A DNA stretch of 5,801 nucleotides, from assembly GCA_902796095.1 (NCBI GenBank), contig CADBNP010000228.1:1-5801 (forward strand), in the 5' to 3' direction. This document shows positions 1 through 5,343 of this stretch, in pieces. Numbering within the stretch: position 1 is the first letter of the stretch; the number at the start of each line of letters is the position of its first letter. Source of the stretch: an uncultured Aeromonadales bacterium (GTDB taxonomy: Bacteria; Pseudomonadota; Gammaproteobacteria; Enterobacterales; Succinivibrionaceae). A model generated the notes under the pieces. It was not told the origin of the DNA. It searched no databases and saw only the letters and a list, made by a program, of their open reading frames with translations. A program made the position numbers and the translations under genes.

Positions 1-298
1 ACAGAATATTCTTCAAGATCCGCTTCTCTAAGAAGATTAAGACTAACTTTGTTCCTGTTGTTGATAGTGTCCCAGAAGAATTTCTTAATCACAGACACAT
101 CACGAAGTCCGGTTGTATACCAGGAGCCGTCTTCATTTTCTTTAACTCCAAGAATAATCACGCCGCCGTAGGTATTTGCCATTGCCGAATAAATATCCCA
201 CAATGAATTAGGAAGTCCTCCTCTTGCACTTTTAATTCACGCCGGTTATCTTCGCGATACTCATCAAATTTTGAAAGTTCAAACTTTTCTTTCACCAT
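1..298 (-). pseudogene. AlbA_2-domain (Schlafen-like, COG2865-type) protein, N-terminal part, frameshifted and cut by window edge
   Basis: The minus strand starts at ATG 298-296, preceded by AGGA (308-311) at a 9-base spacing. The first 23 codons read MVKEKFELSKFDEYREDNRR and then ELK. In the same frame the next residues look unrelated to the family. Moving back one base at the A tract (230-233) gives SARGGLPNSLWDIYSAMANT, then YGGVIILGVKENEDGS, which stays open to the left edge. The pattern of an N-terminal E-x-N-R-x-E stretch, a 'GGLPxSLWxxYSAxANTxGG' block and 'V-I-L-G-V-K-E' is typical of AlbA_2 domains in putative ATP-binding or transcriptional-regulator-like proteins. Their biochemical role is poorly defined, though nucleic acid binding is often assumed. 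The continuing part reads well (WYTTGLRDVSVIKKFFWDTI, INNRNKVSLN), so decay is recent, or one A is missing from the assembly. The gene lies 154 bases after the TonB-like gene on the same strand. Confidence 0.75.
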
Positions 299-423
299 AC
301 AAAATTATCCTGCCAACTTTCAAGAATCGGATTTGACATCAAACTGCCCATCATGCTCCAGCACAGGAGATTTACCGCTGATACCAGCATTTGCTTTTTT
401 GCAATAAAAACATCACCCTGCAC
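292..423 (-). CDS. Possible tiny ORF or gene remnant between the TonB-like and AlbA_2 genes
   Basis: A purine-rich ribosome-binding site, GAGAGGAG (435-442 on the minus strand), sits 11 bases before GTG 423-421. The frame gives 43 codons and stops at TGA 294-292, overlapping the start of the AlbA_2 gene. The protein is not recognised. It begins MQGDVFIAKK and ends in a Met/Ser/Trp-rich tail that does not look like a soluble domain. If one A is added to the A6 tract (395-400), the tail becomes the hydrophilic ANAGISGKSPVLEHDGQFDV and then KSDS stop, which reads more like a real protein. It may be a small gene, a frameshifted remnant or nothing. Only the ribosome-binding site and the overlap support it. 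Confidence 0.2.
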   Translation of the reverse strand: MQGDVFIAKKQMLVSAVNLLCWSMMGSLMSNPILESWQDNFVW

Positions 424-452
424 TTTTTGCAGTTCTCCTCTCAGTTAAGGGT

Positions 453-1439
453 TTACTTAAGACGATAAAGAACCGGTACCCTCACCCTAAAACCTCCGGT
501 GATACCTCTGAACCTGAAATCAGAACCGTAAGCCGTCGCTGATCGATCAAGATCCGAATGGTTTGATGATTTTTCCAGATCAACTTTAACGACCTTTCCG
601 GAAGAATCAACATGAAGAATAAGAACCACCATGCCCTGTCTGCCGAAGCGTCTCGCCTGCGACGGATATTCAAATCTGGGACGGTAAACAACTTCTACCG
701 ATGATATATCCCTTGGATAATCCTGTTTCCCCATTCCTTCCGAAGTTCCCTGATTTTTTCCACTGGGGACACCGGGTGAATGCACATTTGCTGCTGCCGA
801 ACGCTCTGAAGCGGAAGCTGAGGAGCACGATTCCGCTCTGACCGAGGCTGAACGAACAGAATTTGGATGATTATGCAGAGTTTTCTTCTCAGAATTTACA
901 TTTTCCTGTTTTTTCTTTTCAGATTCGGACTTATTTTCTGTCTTATGCCTGTTTTCAGTCACCGATTTACTGTCTATTCCCGATCTGTTCAGTGTTTTTT
1001 CAGTTTTAACCGACGTATCTCTGCTGTCAGCATCATGAACTGCCGGCATACTTTTAAGATAACTGGCAGACTGTTTTTCTGTTTTCTGATTTCTGCCGTT
1101 CTTTTCCTCCCCGTCGTTTTTATTCACGGTTTCCTGATGTTTTTCAATTATACCGAAGTCGGAAGTTTCATTCTGAGACAGGATTACTGAATCTGCAGGA
1201 ACTGTATCTGTCTTTCTACCGTTCTGAGATCCACGCACTGAAGCCGGCCGAGCGTACATATTGCCACCGGCAAATGACACTTTATATCTTATCTCTGTCT
1301 GTTCCGGAGAGCGAGAAGGTACAGAAGCATGCTCCGGTTCATCAGGGAAAAGAAAAGCCGCAACAAGCAGAAGATGAAGAGCTGCAATGAGGAAGAAATA
1401 TAACCGGCACAGACTGCCCGGCAGATACATAGAGTACAA
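453..1439 (-). CDS. TonB-family energy transducer with charged, proline-poor spacer
   Basis: The product would be an inner-membrane protein that reaches across the periplasm and passes proton-motive energy from ExbB/ExbD to outer-membrane receptors. Residues 12-31 form one hydrophobic anchor (YFFLIAALHLLLVAAFLF) with His22, matching the conserved TonB anchor histidine. The serine usually four residues earlier is Ile18. Residues ~32-245 are a long low-complexity spacer rich in Ser, Lys, Glu and Asn, densest at 105-190, with only scattered prolines. Residues 246-328 fit the TonB C-terminal domain: FEYPSQARRFGRQG, 'VxLxxHVDSSGKVVKVxLEKSS', LDRSA and a final VRVPVLYRL. The frame starts at TTG 1439-1437, with GGTGA four bases upstream; ATG 1430-1428 is an alternative that would remove three residues. 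Family membership is firm. The receptor served is unknown, and no ExbB, ExbD or receptor gene lies in the window. Confidence 0.85.
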   Translation of the reverse strand: MYSMYLPGSLCRLYFFLIAALHLLLVAAFLFPDEPEHASVPSRSPEQTEIRYKVSFAGGNMYARPASVRGSQNGRKTDTVPADSVILSQNETSDFGIIEKHQETVNKNDGEEKNGRNQKTEKQSASYLKSMPAVHDADSRDTSVKTEKTLNRSGIDSKSVTENRHKTENKSESEKKKQENVNSEKKTLHNHPNSVRSASVRAESCSSASASERSAAANVHSPGVPSGKNQGTSEGMGKQDYPRDISSVEVVYRPRFEYPSQARRFGRQGMVVLILHVDSSGKVVKVDLEKSSNHSDLDRSATAYGSDFRFRGITGGFRVRVPVLYRLK

Positions 1440-1477
1440 ATTTTCACCAAATATTTTCAGCAGTTGATGTCAGAAGG

Positions 1478-1506
1478 ATTATAAGACAAGCCGGATGAAA
1501 ACCCAA
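1478..1506 (-). promoter_or_regulatory. Likely sigma70 promoter of the TonB-like gene
   Basis: On the minus strand TTGGGT (1501-1506) is separated by 17 bases from a perfect TATAAT (1478-1483). Transcription would begin near 1471, leaving a leader of about 30 bases before the TTG start at 1439. The -10 box is perfect and the spacing ideal; the -35 box matches only in TTG. No convincing Fur-type operator was seen by eye. Confidence 0.5.
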
Positions 1507-1573
1507 ACCGGAACAAAACCGAAATGATCTTCAGCATCATGAAAAACAGATTACTTTTCAGGAAGGATGCATC

Positions 1574-1612
1574 ATGGCAAAAGATTTCAAGTCTGAAGAT
1601 CCGTTGTTGTAG
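1574..1612 (+). CDS. Possible 12-codon leader peptide upstream of nhaB
   Basis: ATG 1574 is preceded by AGGAAGGA (1560-1567) at a 6-base spacing, the best-looking ribosome-binding site in this intergenic stretch. The frame reads MAKDFKSEDPLL and stops at TAG 1610-1612. Forty bases later comes a hairpin with eight T (1652-1684), and nhaB starts at 1780. The arrangement resembles a translated leader before an attenuator, but the peptide has no run of one amino acid that would suggest a sensor. It may also be the surviving start of a lost gene. No function is assigned. Confidence 0.25.
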   Translation: MAKDFKSEDPLL

Positions 1613-1651
1613 CAAGCTCAAAAATTCCGCATTTTATATAAACAGACAGTC

Positions 1652-1684
1652 ACGCATATCGTATATAATAGATGCGTTTTTTTT
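1652..1684 (+). terminator. Weak hairpin with T8 tract in the nhaB leader
   Basis: ACGCAT (1652-1657) pairs with ATGCGT (1672-1677) around a 14-base loop, and eight T follow at 1677-1684. The stem is only six pairs, so termination would be weak. The loop holds TATAAT (1664-1669), which could instead act as a -10 box for nhaB, although no good -35 box lies 16-18 bases upstream. Promoter and terminator readings cannot be separated by eye. Confidence 0.35.
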
Positions 1685-1709
1685 ATCCCGCTGTTCTGTA
1701 CATACATTT

Positions 1710-1726
1710 CTGCATCAGCCATGCAG
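1710..1726 (+). other. Perfect small hairpin in the nhaB 5' leader
   Basis: CTGCAT (1710-1715) and ATGCAG (1721-1726) form a six-pair stem with a five-base loop (CAGCC). It lies about 50 bases before the nhaB start and has no T tract directly after it. It may influence leader stability; no known riboswitch class is recognised. Confidence 0.35.
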
Positions 1727-1779
1727 GTTTATCTGTATAAAACCGGCGGTCGTTTTTAACCAGAGGATAATCAATCTGT

Positions 1780-3345
1780 ATGTCCGTAGTAATTTCACGA
1801 AACTTTGCGACAGCATTCTGTCATAATTTTCTGGGAAATACACCGGTCTGGTATAAACTGCTGATCGTGCTGTTTCTCATTTCAAATCCCATAGTGTTCA
1901 CCATCAATCCGTTTATTGCAGGATGGATGCTGATCCTTGAATTCATCTTTACACTGGCAATGTCCCTGACATGCTACCCGCTGCAGCCGGGAGGACTTCT
2001 TGCTCTGGAAGCTGTAGCCATAGGCATGACATCACCGGATCATGTATTCCACGAAATCAACCAGAATATTGAAGTTATTCTGCTGCTTATGTTTATGGTG
2101 GCAGGTATTCATTTTGTCCGTGACTTACTGCTCTACGTATTTTCGAAGGTAATAATAGGCATCAGATCAAAGGTACTCTGCTCCCTCATATTCTGTGCAT
2201 CCGGTGCATTTCTTTCAGCTTTCCTTGACGCTTTAACCGTTCTTGCGGTATTCATCGCTATTTGCGTTGGATTCTACAGAATCTATCACAAGGTCATTTC
2301 CCAGAGTGATACCAACAGTCCTGATGATTCCGAGGTTTACGAGCCAAGCCGTGCGGATCTGAACAAATTCAGAGCATATCTCAGATCAATACTGATGCAT
2401 GCAGCAGTCGGTACAGCTCTCGGAGGTGTATGCACCATTGTTGGCGAGCCGCAGAACCTGATCATAGGTGCAAAAGCTGGCTGGAGATTCGGTGAATTCT
2501 TCATGCGCATGATGCCGGTATCAATTCCATGCCTTATCTTCGGTCTGGTAACATGTTTCATTGTCGAGAAATTCAAACTGTTCGGATATGGAACTGATAT
2601 GCCAGACAGTGTACGGGAGATCCTGAAAAAGACAGTGGAAGAAAACAACGCCAAACTCAAAGACGGTGATATAGCCAGACTTGTAGTTCAGGCTCTGTGC
2701 TGTCTGTGGCTGATTGTAGGACTTGCATGGCATCTTGCCGCCGTAGGTGTTATAGGTCTCACCGTTATAATTCTTGCAACATCATTCTGCGGAGTTATAT
2801 CGGAGAATAAAATCGGAAAGGCCTTCACTGAATCCCTTCCGTTCTGTGCTCTGCTCTGCGTATTTTTCTCAATCATAGGCGTAATAGCAGATCAGAAGCT
2901 CTTTGCGCCAATCATCGACTGGGTATTCAGTTTCCAGGACACCAACACAAGAACAGGTATGCTCTTTGCAGCAAACGGTCTCCTGTCAATGGTAAGCGAC
3001 AATGTATTTGTAGGTTCGCTTTATGTTAATGAAACCTACACCGCATTTACCGACGGTCTGATCGATCGTGATCATTTCGATATGCTTGCAATCGCAATCA
3101 ATGCCGGAACCAACCTGCCGTCTGTGGCAACGCCGAACGGTCAGGCTGCATTCCTGTTCCTGCTGACATCCGGTCTGTCACCGCTAATCAGACTTTCGTA
3201 CACAAGAATGATGTGGATGGCTCTTCCGTACACCATCATCCTGTGCATAATAAGTTTTGTAACAGTGGTATGGTTTGTTCCTGATGCCACAACCTGGATG
3301 TACGATCACCAGTGGCTGCTGCATCACGTTCATCTGCCAAAATAG
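1780..3345 (+). CDS. nhaB: Na+/H+ antiporter NhaB
   Basis: This integral inner-membrane antiporter exports Na+ in exchange for H+, helping with sodium and pH homeostasis. The 521-residue product matches the usual NhaB size (~513 in E. coli) and follows the E. coli protein closely from the start: NFLGNTPVWYKL (16-27), 'NPFIAGW' (43-49), EFIFTLAMSLTCYPLQPGG (54-72), IGMTS (81-85), LLLMFMVAGI (101-110) and FLSAFLDALTV (144-154). The Asp in FLDALT is the position I recall being implicated in Na+ transport in Vibrio NhaB. GTALGGVCTIVGEPQNLIIG (211-230) is another family block. Most of the chain is hydrophobic and multi-spanning, with a hydrophilic loop at ~171-196. ATG 1780 is preceded by AGAGGA (1762-1767) at a rather long 12-base spacing; an in-frame TAA at 1768 rules out an upstream start. 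In E. coli nhaB also neighbours dsbB. Confidence 0.97.
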   Translation: MSVVISRNFATAFCHNFLGNTPVWYKLLIVLFLISNPIVFTINPFIAGWMLILEFIFTLAMSLTCYPLQPGGLLALEAVAIGMTSPDHVFHEINQNIEVILLLMFMVAGIHFVRDLLLYVFSKVIIGIRSKVLCSLIFCASGAFLSAFLDALTVLAVFIAICVGFYRIYHKVISQSDTNSPDDSEVYEPSRADLNKFRAYLRSILMHAAVGTALGGVCTIVGEPQNLIIGAKAGWRFGEFFMRMMPVSIPCLIFGLVTCFIVEKFKLFGYGTDMPDSVREILKKTVEENNAKLKDGDIARLVVQALCCLWLIVGLAWHLAAVGVIGLTVIILATSFCGVISENKIGKAFTESLPFCALLCVFFSIIGVIADQKLFAPIIDWVFSFQDTNTRTGMLFAANGLLSMVSDNVFVGSLYVNETYTAFTDGLIDRDHFDMLAIAINAGTNLPSVATPNGQAAFLFLLTSGLSPLIRLSYTRMMWMALPYTIILCIISFVTVVWFVPDATTWMYDHQWLLHHVHLPK

Positions 3346-3360
3346 GGATCGTTATCAGGT

Positions 3361-3409
3361 AATTCCGGAAAAGCCGTCTTAACAAGCATGACGGCTTTTT
3401 GCCGGAATT
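3361..3409 (+). terminator. Strong rho-independent terminator after nhaB, with outer inverted arms
   Basis: AAAAGCCGTC (3369-3378) pairs perfectly with GACGGCTTTT (3390-3399) around an 11-base loop, with T 3396-3400 as the U tract, 15 bases after the nhaB stop. AATTCCGG (3361-3368) and CCGGAATT (3402-3409) add eight more pairs outside the core after a two-base bulge (3400-3401). The A-rich left arm makes it plausible in both directions. Confidence 0.85.
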
Positions 3410-3456
3410 ATCATCTGTTTTTCAGTAACTCTCCAACCGCAAAAACAATTCCGGCA
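3400..3456 (+). other. Alternative long-range stem between the nhaB terminator and the next gene
   Basis: TGCCGGAATT (3400-3409) is a perfect 10-base complement of AATTCCGGCA (3447-3456), with 37 bases between. The left arm is the same segment that can pair with 3361-3368, so the two pairings exclude each other. The right arm ends two bases before the weak GAG (3458-3460) that could serve as ribosome-binding site of the following gene, so the fold could affect its translation. No riboswitch class is recognised. Confidence 0.4.
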
Positions 3457-3475
3457 CGAGATTTCTTTGCGAAAC

Positions 3476-3949
3476 ATGAAAAAACAAAATCCGATCAACA
3501 ATACGATAAATGCTGTCAGGATCATAATCTGCACTGCCACTCTGCTTATGTGTACAGGTACATCTGCGGAAATAGTTCTCCCGGAACACTACACGGAAAA
3601 GAAGGTATCCGCACCGAACACCAGAATGTTTGTGAATACAGAATCTTCTGCCTTTATAGCGGTCAGTATATTGAAGAACACCACCAGAGCCGACGCAACT
3701 GAAACCCTCAGGAATATACTGGAGGATCTGGACTGCACTGCAGAAATCAAAGGAAACGAAAAAATTTCATCAGCTTCAGACTGCACAATTAATGAACAAC
3801 AGATTGATCTGGGAGTAATAACGACTGACAGAAGAACAGTTGTATTCCAGACCAGCAAAAAGGTTACTGATGAAGAATTCAGAATCTTTCTCGAAAACTT
3901 TATTAAGACACAGAAAACAAAGCAGCCGCAGAGAAACATCAGAGAATAG
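3476..3949 (+). CDS. Small exported protein with a two-cysteine mature domain, linked to dsbB
   Basis: No family is recognised. From ATG 3476 the product is 157 residues. It begins MKK, has a basic N-region, a hydrophobic stretch at ~14-26 and a likely signal-peptidase I site after TSA (29-31), giving a mature periplasmic protein from Glu32. 'LLMC' is a poor lipobox, so a lipoprotein is less likely. The mature part has exactly two cysteines, Cys87 and Cys103, suited to one disulfide, and ends in a charged tail (KTQKTKQPQRNIRE). An in-frame TTG at 3467 has a weak GAG six bases upstream and is an alternative start; ATG gives the more usual signal peptide. The stop TAG 3947-3949 is 12 bases before dsbB and overlaps its ribosome-binding site, so the two are probably co-transcribed and perhaps translationally coupled. 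A role as DsbA/DsbB substrate or helper is inference from context. It resembles the product of 4790-5173 in layout. Confidence 0.7.
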   Translation: MKKQNPINNTINAVRIIICTATLLMCTGTSAEIVLPEHYTEKKVSAPNTRMFVNTESSAFIAVSILKNTTRADATETLRNILEDLDCTAEIKGNEKISSASDCTINEQQIDLGVITTDRRTVVFQTSKKVTDEEFRIFLENFIKTQKTKQPQRNIRE

Positions 3950-3952
3950 GGA
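3948..3952 (+). promoter_or_regulatory. dsbB ribosome-binding site overlapping the upstream stop codon
   Basis: AGGGA (3948-3952) lies nine bases before the dsbB ATG (3962) and shares A3948 and G3949 with the TAG of the preceding gene. Ribosomes terminating there would reach the dsbB start region, which favours coupled translation. Confidence 0.6.
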
Positions 3953-3961
3953 AAAAATACA

Positions 3962-4507
3962 ATGATCAGTTCTTTAAAACAGTTTATTCTTAATTTTCTG
4001 GGCAACCTGCTCAACACAAGACTGTACTGGCTGTGTGTAATACTGATATCCTTCGGATTTGAGGTATGCGGTTACTATTTTCAGTATGTTATGAATCTCC
4101 AGCCCTGCGAAATGTGTGTCTATGAGAGAGCAGGATTTGCGGCAATACTGCTGATAGGAATGTTTGTTATTATTCATCCGAAGTCTCTGAAGTTTATCGG
4201 TATACCTGCATGGATTTATGCTTCTGTAATGAGTCTTCAGATAGCACTGGAGCATATAGATGCGGAAACGAATATTTTCGCTCAGTGCAACGCCGTAATT
4301 GAAGCAAAGAGATTCTGGTTCCCACTTGATCAGTGGCTGCCGTCTTTCTTCAACCCTACAGGGACCTGCGGTGACATTCCATGGTCTTTTATGGGTTTCT
4401 CAATGCCATGGTGGGTAAGAGCCATATTTATAGGCTATCTGGTGGCAATATCCGTTTCCGTAGTAATTCACTTCGTGTTTTACGTAAAGAAGAAAAATAA
4501 TGCTTGA
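3962..4507 (+). CDS. dsbB: Disulfide bond formation protein B (DsbB)
   Basis: DsbB is an inner-membrane enzyme that reoxidises periplasmic DsbA and passes the electrons to quinone. The 181-residue product has four hydrophobic segments (about 22-43, 58-71, 78-96 and 152-174). The first periplasmic loop carries the diagnostic PCEMCVYER block with Cys49 and Cys52 and the conserved Arg56; E. coli has CVLC. The second loop holds Cys109 (IFAQC) and Cys136 (TGTC), in the places of E. coli Cys104 and Cys130, and the flanking text FPLDQWLPSFF plus 'WSFMGFSMPWW' follows the E. coli protein closely. All four redox cysteines are present, so it should be active. Extra cysteines occur at 25 and 36 in the first membrane segment. 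ATG 3962 has AGGGA nine bases upstream. The gene follows an exported two-cysteine protein gene by 12 bases and nhaB by ~600 bases. No dsbA is in the window. Confidence 0.97.
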   Translation: MISSLKQFILNFLGNLLNTRLYWLCVILISFGFEVCGYYFQYVMNLQPCEMCVYERAGFAAILLIGMFVIIHPKSLKFIGIPAWIYASVMSLQIALEHIDAETNIFAQCNAVIEAKRFWFPLDQWLPSFFNPTGTCGDIPWSFMGFSMPWWVRAIFIGYLVAISVSVVIHFVFYVKKKNNA

Positions 4508-4508
4508 A

Positions 4509-4535
4509 CTTTCGGCATACATTTTTTGCCGGAAG
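4509..4535 (+). other. Hairpin just after dsbB
   Basis: CTTTCGGCA (4509-4517) pairs with TGCCGGAAG (4527-4535), nine pairs including one T-G, with a T-rich nine-base loop. It begins two bases after the dsbB stop. The T run is in the loop and not after the stem, so this is not a standard intrinsic terminator; it may protect the 3' end of the mRNA. Confidence 0.4.
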
Positions 4536-4737
4536 AACAGGATACAGGGAAAAGACTTTTACAGAAGGATAAGGAGACTGCAGACAACGAATTCCTGTTG
4601 GATATGCATAATTAACAAGCCAAAGTGAGAAAATCTGTAATTTCTGATCCGACTGAGTCATTCAGGATTTATTCAGACTTCATTAAAATTCACCGGGTTC
4701 TGCACCGCAACGAAACATTACTGATAATAATGCAAAT
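4536..4737. other. Intergenic stretch without recognisable gene
   Basis: Between the post-dsbB hairpin and the 4738-4763 terminator no convincing gene, RNA or repeat is seen. The one longer minus-strand frame (4428-4661) overlaps the dsbB end and shows no ribosome-binding site or family-like sequence. Confidence 0.5.
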
Positions 4738-4763
4738 AAAAAGCACCCATCCGGGTGCCTTTT
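4738..4763 (-). terminator. Rho-independent terminator of the minus-strand exported-protein gene
   Basis: GCACCC (4743-4748) and GGGTGC (4753-4758) form a GC-rich six-pair stem with a four-base loop. On the minus strand the hairpin is followed by TTTTTATTT and preceded by AAAAG, about 30 bases after the stop at 4790. T4760-4763 on the plus strand also allows it to work toward the right, so it may terminate both this gene and any readthrough from dsbB. Confidence 0.8.
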
Positions 4764-4789
4764 ATTAAATTCAGATTTAATTTACGATT

Positions 4790-5173
4790 TTACTTGCTCA
4801 GAAGCTTGTCAAGAAGAGCGTCGATAGAAGCACACTTCTCTGCTGAATCGCAAGCACCAGCTACCATAAGAATATCTTCACCATCATCAACAACAAATGC
4901 CTGAACATTACCTGGGCAGTTGAAATGCTGTGCTGGCTTACCTTTGAATTCTACTGCAGTTGGAGCATCACAACCCTTGGCTTGAGAAATACCGGCAGCA
5001 GCCTGTGCAAGATCTGCATCACCAGAAGCACCAAGCTTGCCTACCACCATACGTACTCCGAGATCGGTCTCATCAAATACATAAGAATCTTCTGTCTGCT
5101 CAGTTAAAGACCATTCAGCCATTGCGGATGCAGAAACACACATGGCGGCAACTAAAGCTAATAACTTCTTCAT
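4790..5173 (-). CDS. Small exported protein with four mature cysteines, family not recognised
   Basis: The 127-residue product starts at ATG 5173-5171 with AGGG (5180-5183) six bases upstream. It has a textbook signal peptide: MKKLLALVAAMCVSASAMA, cleaved before Glu20. The mature ~108-residue acidic protein contains Cys68, Cys86, Cys108 and Cys114, an even number suited to two disulfides in the periplasm, and has no membrane segment or lipobox at the cleavage site. The C-terminus is a short helix-like SIDALLDKLLSK. The gene stands alone with its own promoter (5300-5328) and terminator (4738-4763). It is convergent with dsbB, ~280 bases away. Size, signal peptide and the spacing from an 'AD' pair to the first mature cysteine (14 residues) agree with the exported protein encoded before dsbB. 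No enzymatic motif is visible, and a function cannot be given. That it is expressed as a secreted protein is well supported. Confidence 0.85.
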   Translation of the reverse strand: MKKLLALVAAMCVSASAMAEWSLTEQTEDSYVFDETDLGVRMVVGKLGASGDADLAQAAAGISQAKGCDAPTAVEFKGKPAQHFNCPGNVQAFVVDDGEDILMVAGACDSAEKCASIDALLDKLLSK

Positions 5174-5257
5174 AAAATACCCTACCCGTCTTCAATATGG
5201 AAGAATAAAAAAACAAGAAACAGAAATATTGAATACCAAAATCAAAACTCTGCAAAC

Positions 5258-5271
5258 TTCAAGCACTTGAA
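5258..5271. promoter_or_regulatory. 14-base interrupted palindrome in the 5' leader
   Basis: TTCAAG (5258-5263) and CTTGAA (5266-5271) flank two bases. The site falls roughly 20-35 bases downstream of the predicted transcription start of the 4790-5173 gene. It could be an operator for a dimeric repressor or a small RNA hairpin; a two-base loop makes the RNA reading less likely. No regulator is identified. Confidence 0.3.
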
Positions 5272-5299
5272 ATTTAATTCAATTCACTCGAACGAGCAT

Positions 5300-5328
5300 A
5301 TTATAGAACGTCATTTTGAAAACTTCAA
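5300..5328 (-). promoter_or_regulatory. Sigma70-type promoter of the four-cysteine exported-protein gene
   Basis: On the minus strand TTGAAG (5323-5328) and a perfect TATAAT (5300-5305) are exactly 17 bases apart. Transcription would start near 5293, giving a leader of about 120 bases before ATG 5173. This is the best promoter by eye in the window. Confidence 0.75.
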
Positions 5329-5343
5329 CAAAAAAGCATCTGT

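Noticed and set aside
867..1190. Plus-strand frame rich in Phe/Leu opposite the TonB-like gene
   Set aside because: It is antisense to the Lys/Glu-rich spacer, whose complement gives Phe/Leu codons, and so mimics a membrane protein.
1440..1500. Possible Fur operator before the TonB-like gene
   Set aside because: A/T-rich sequence with TGAAAAT-like pieces is present, but no inverted 7-1-7 pattern could be found.
1524..1826. 100-codon plus-strand frame across the nhaB leader
   Set aside because: It overlaps the nhaB start by 47 bases, has no ribosome-binding site at its ATG and no family-like pattern.
2337..2876. Minus-strand frames inside nhaB
   Set aside because: They are shadows of a clearly recognised gene, without start signals.
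3589..4017. 142-codon minus-strand frame opposite the exported-protein gene and the dsbB start
   Set aside because: It covers two plus-strand genes with signal peptide, ribosome-binding site and family evidence; no signal supports the antisense frame.
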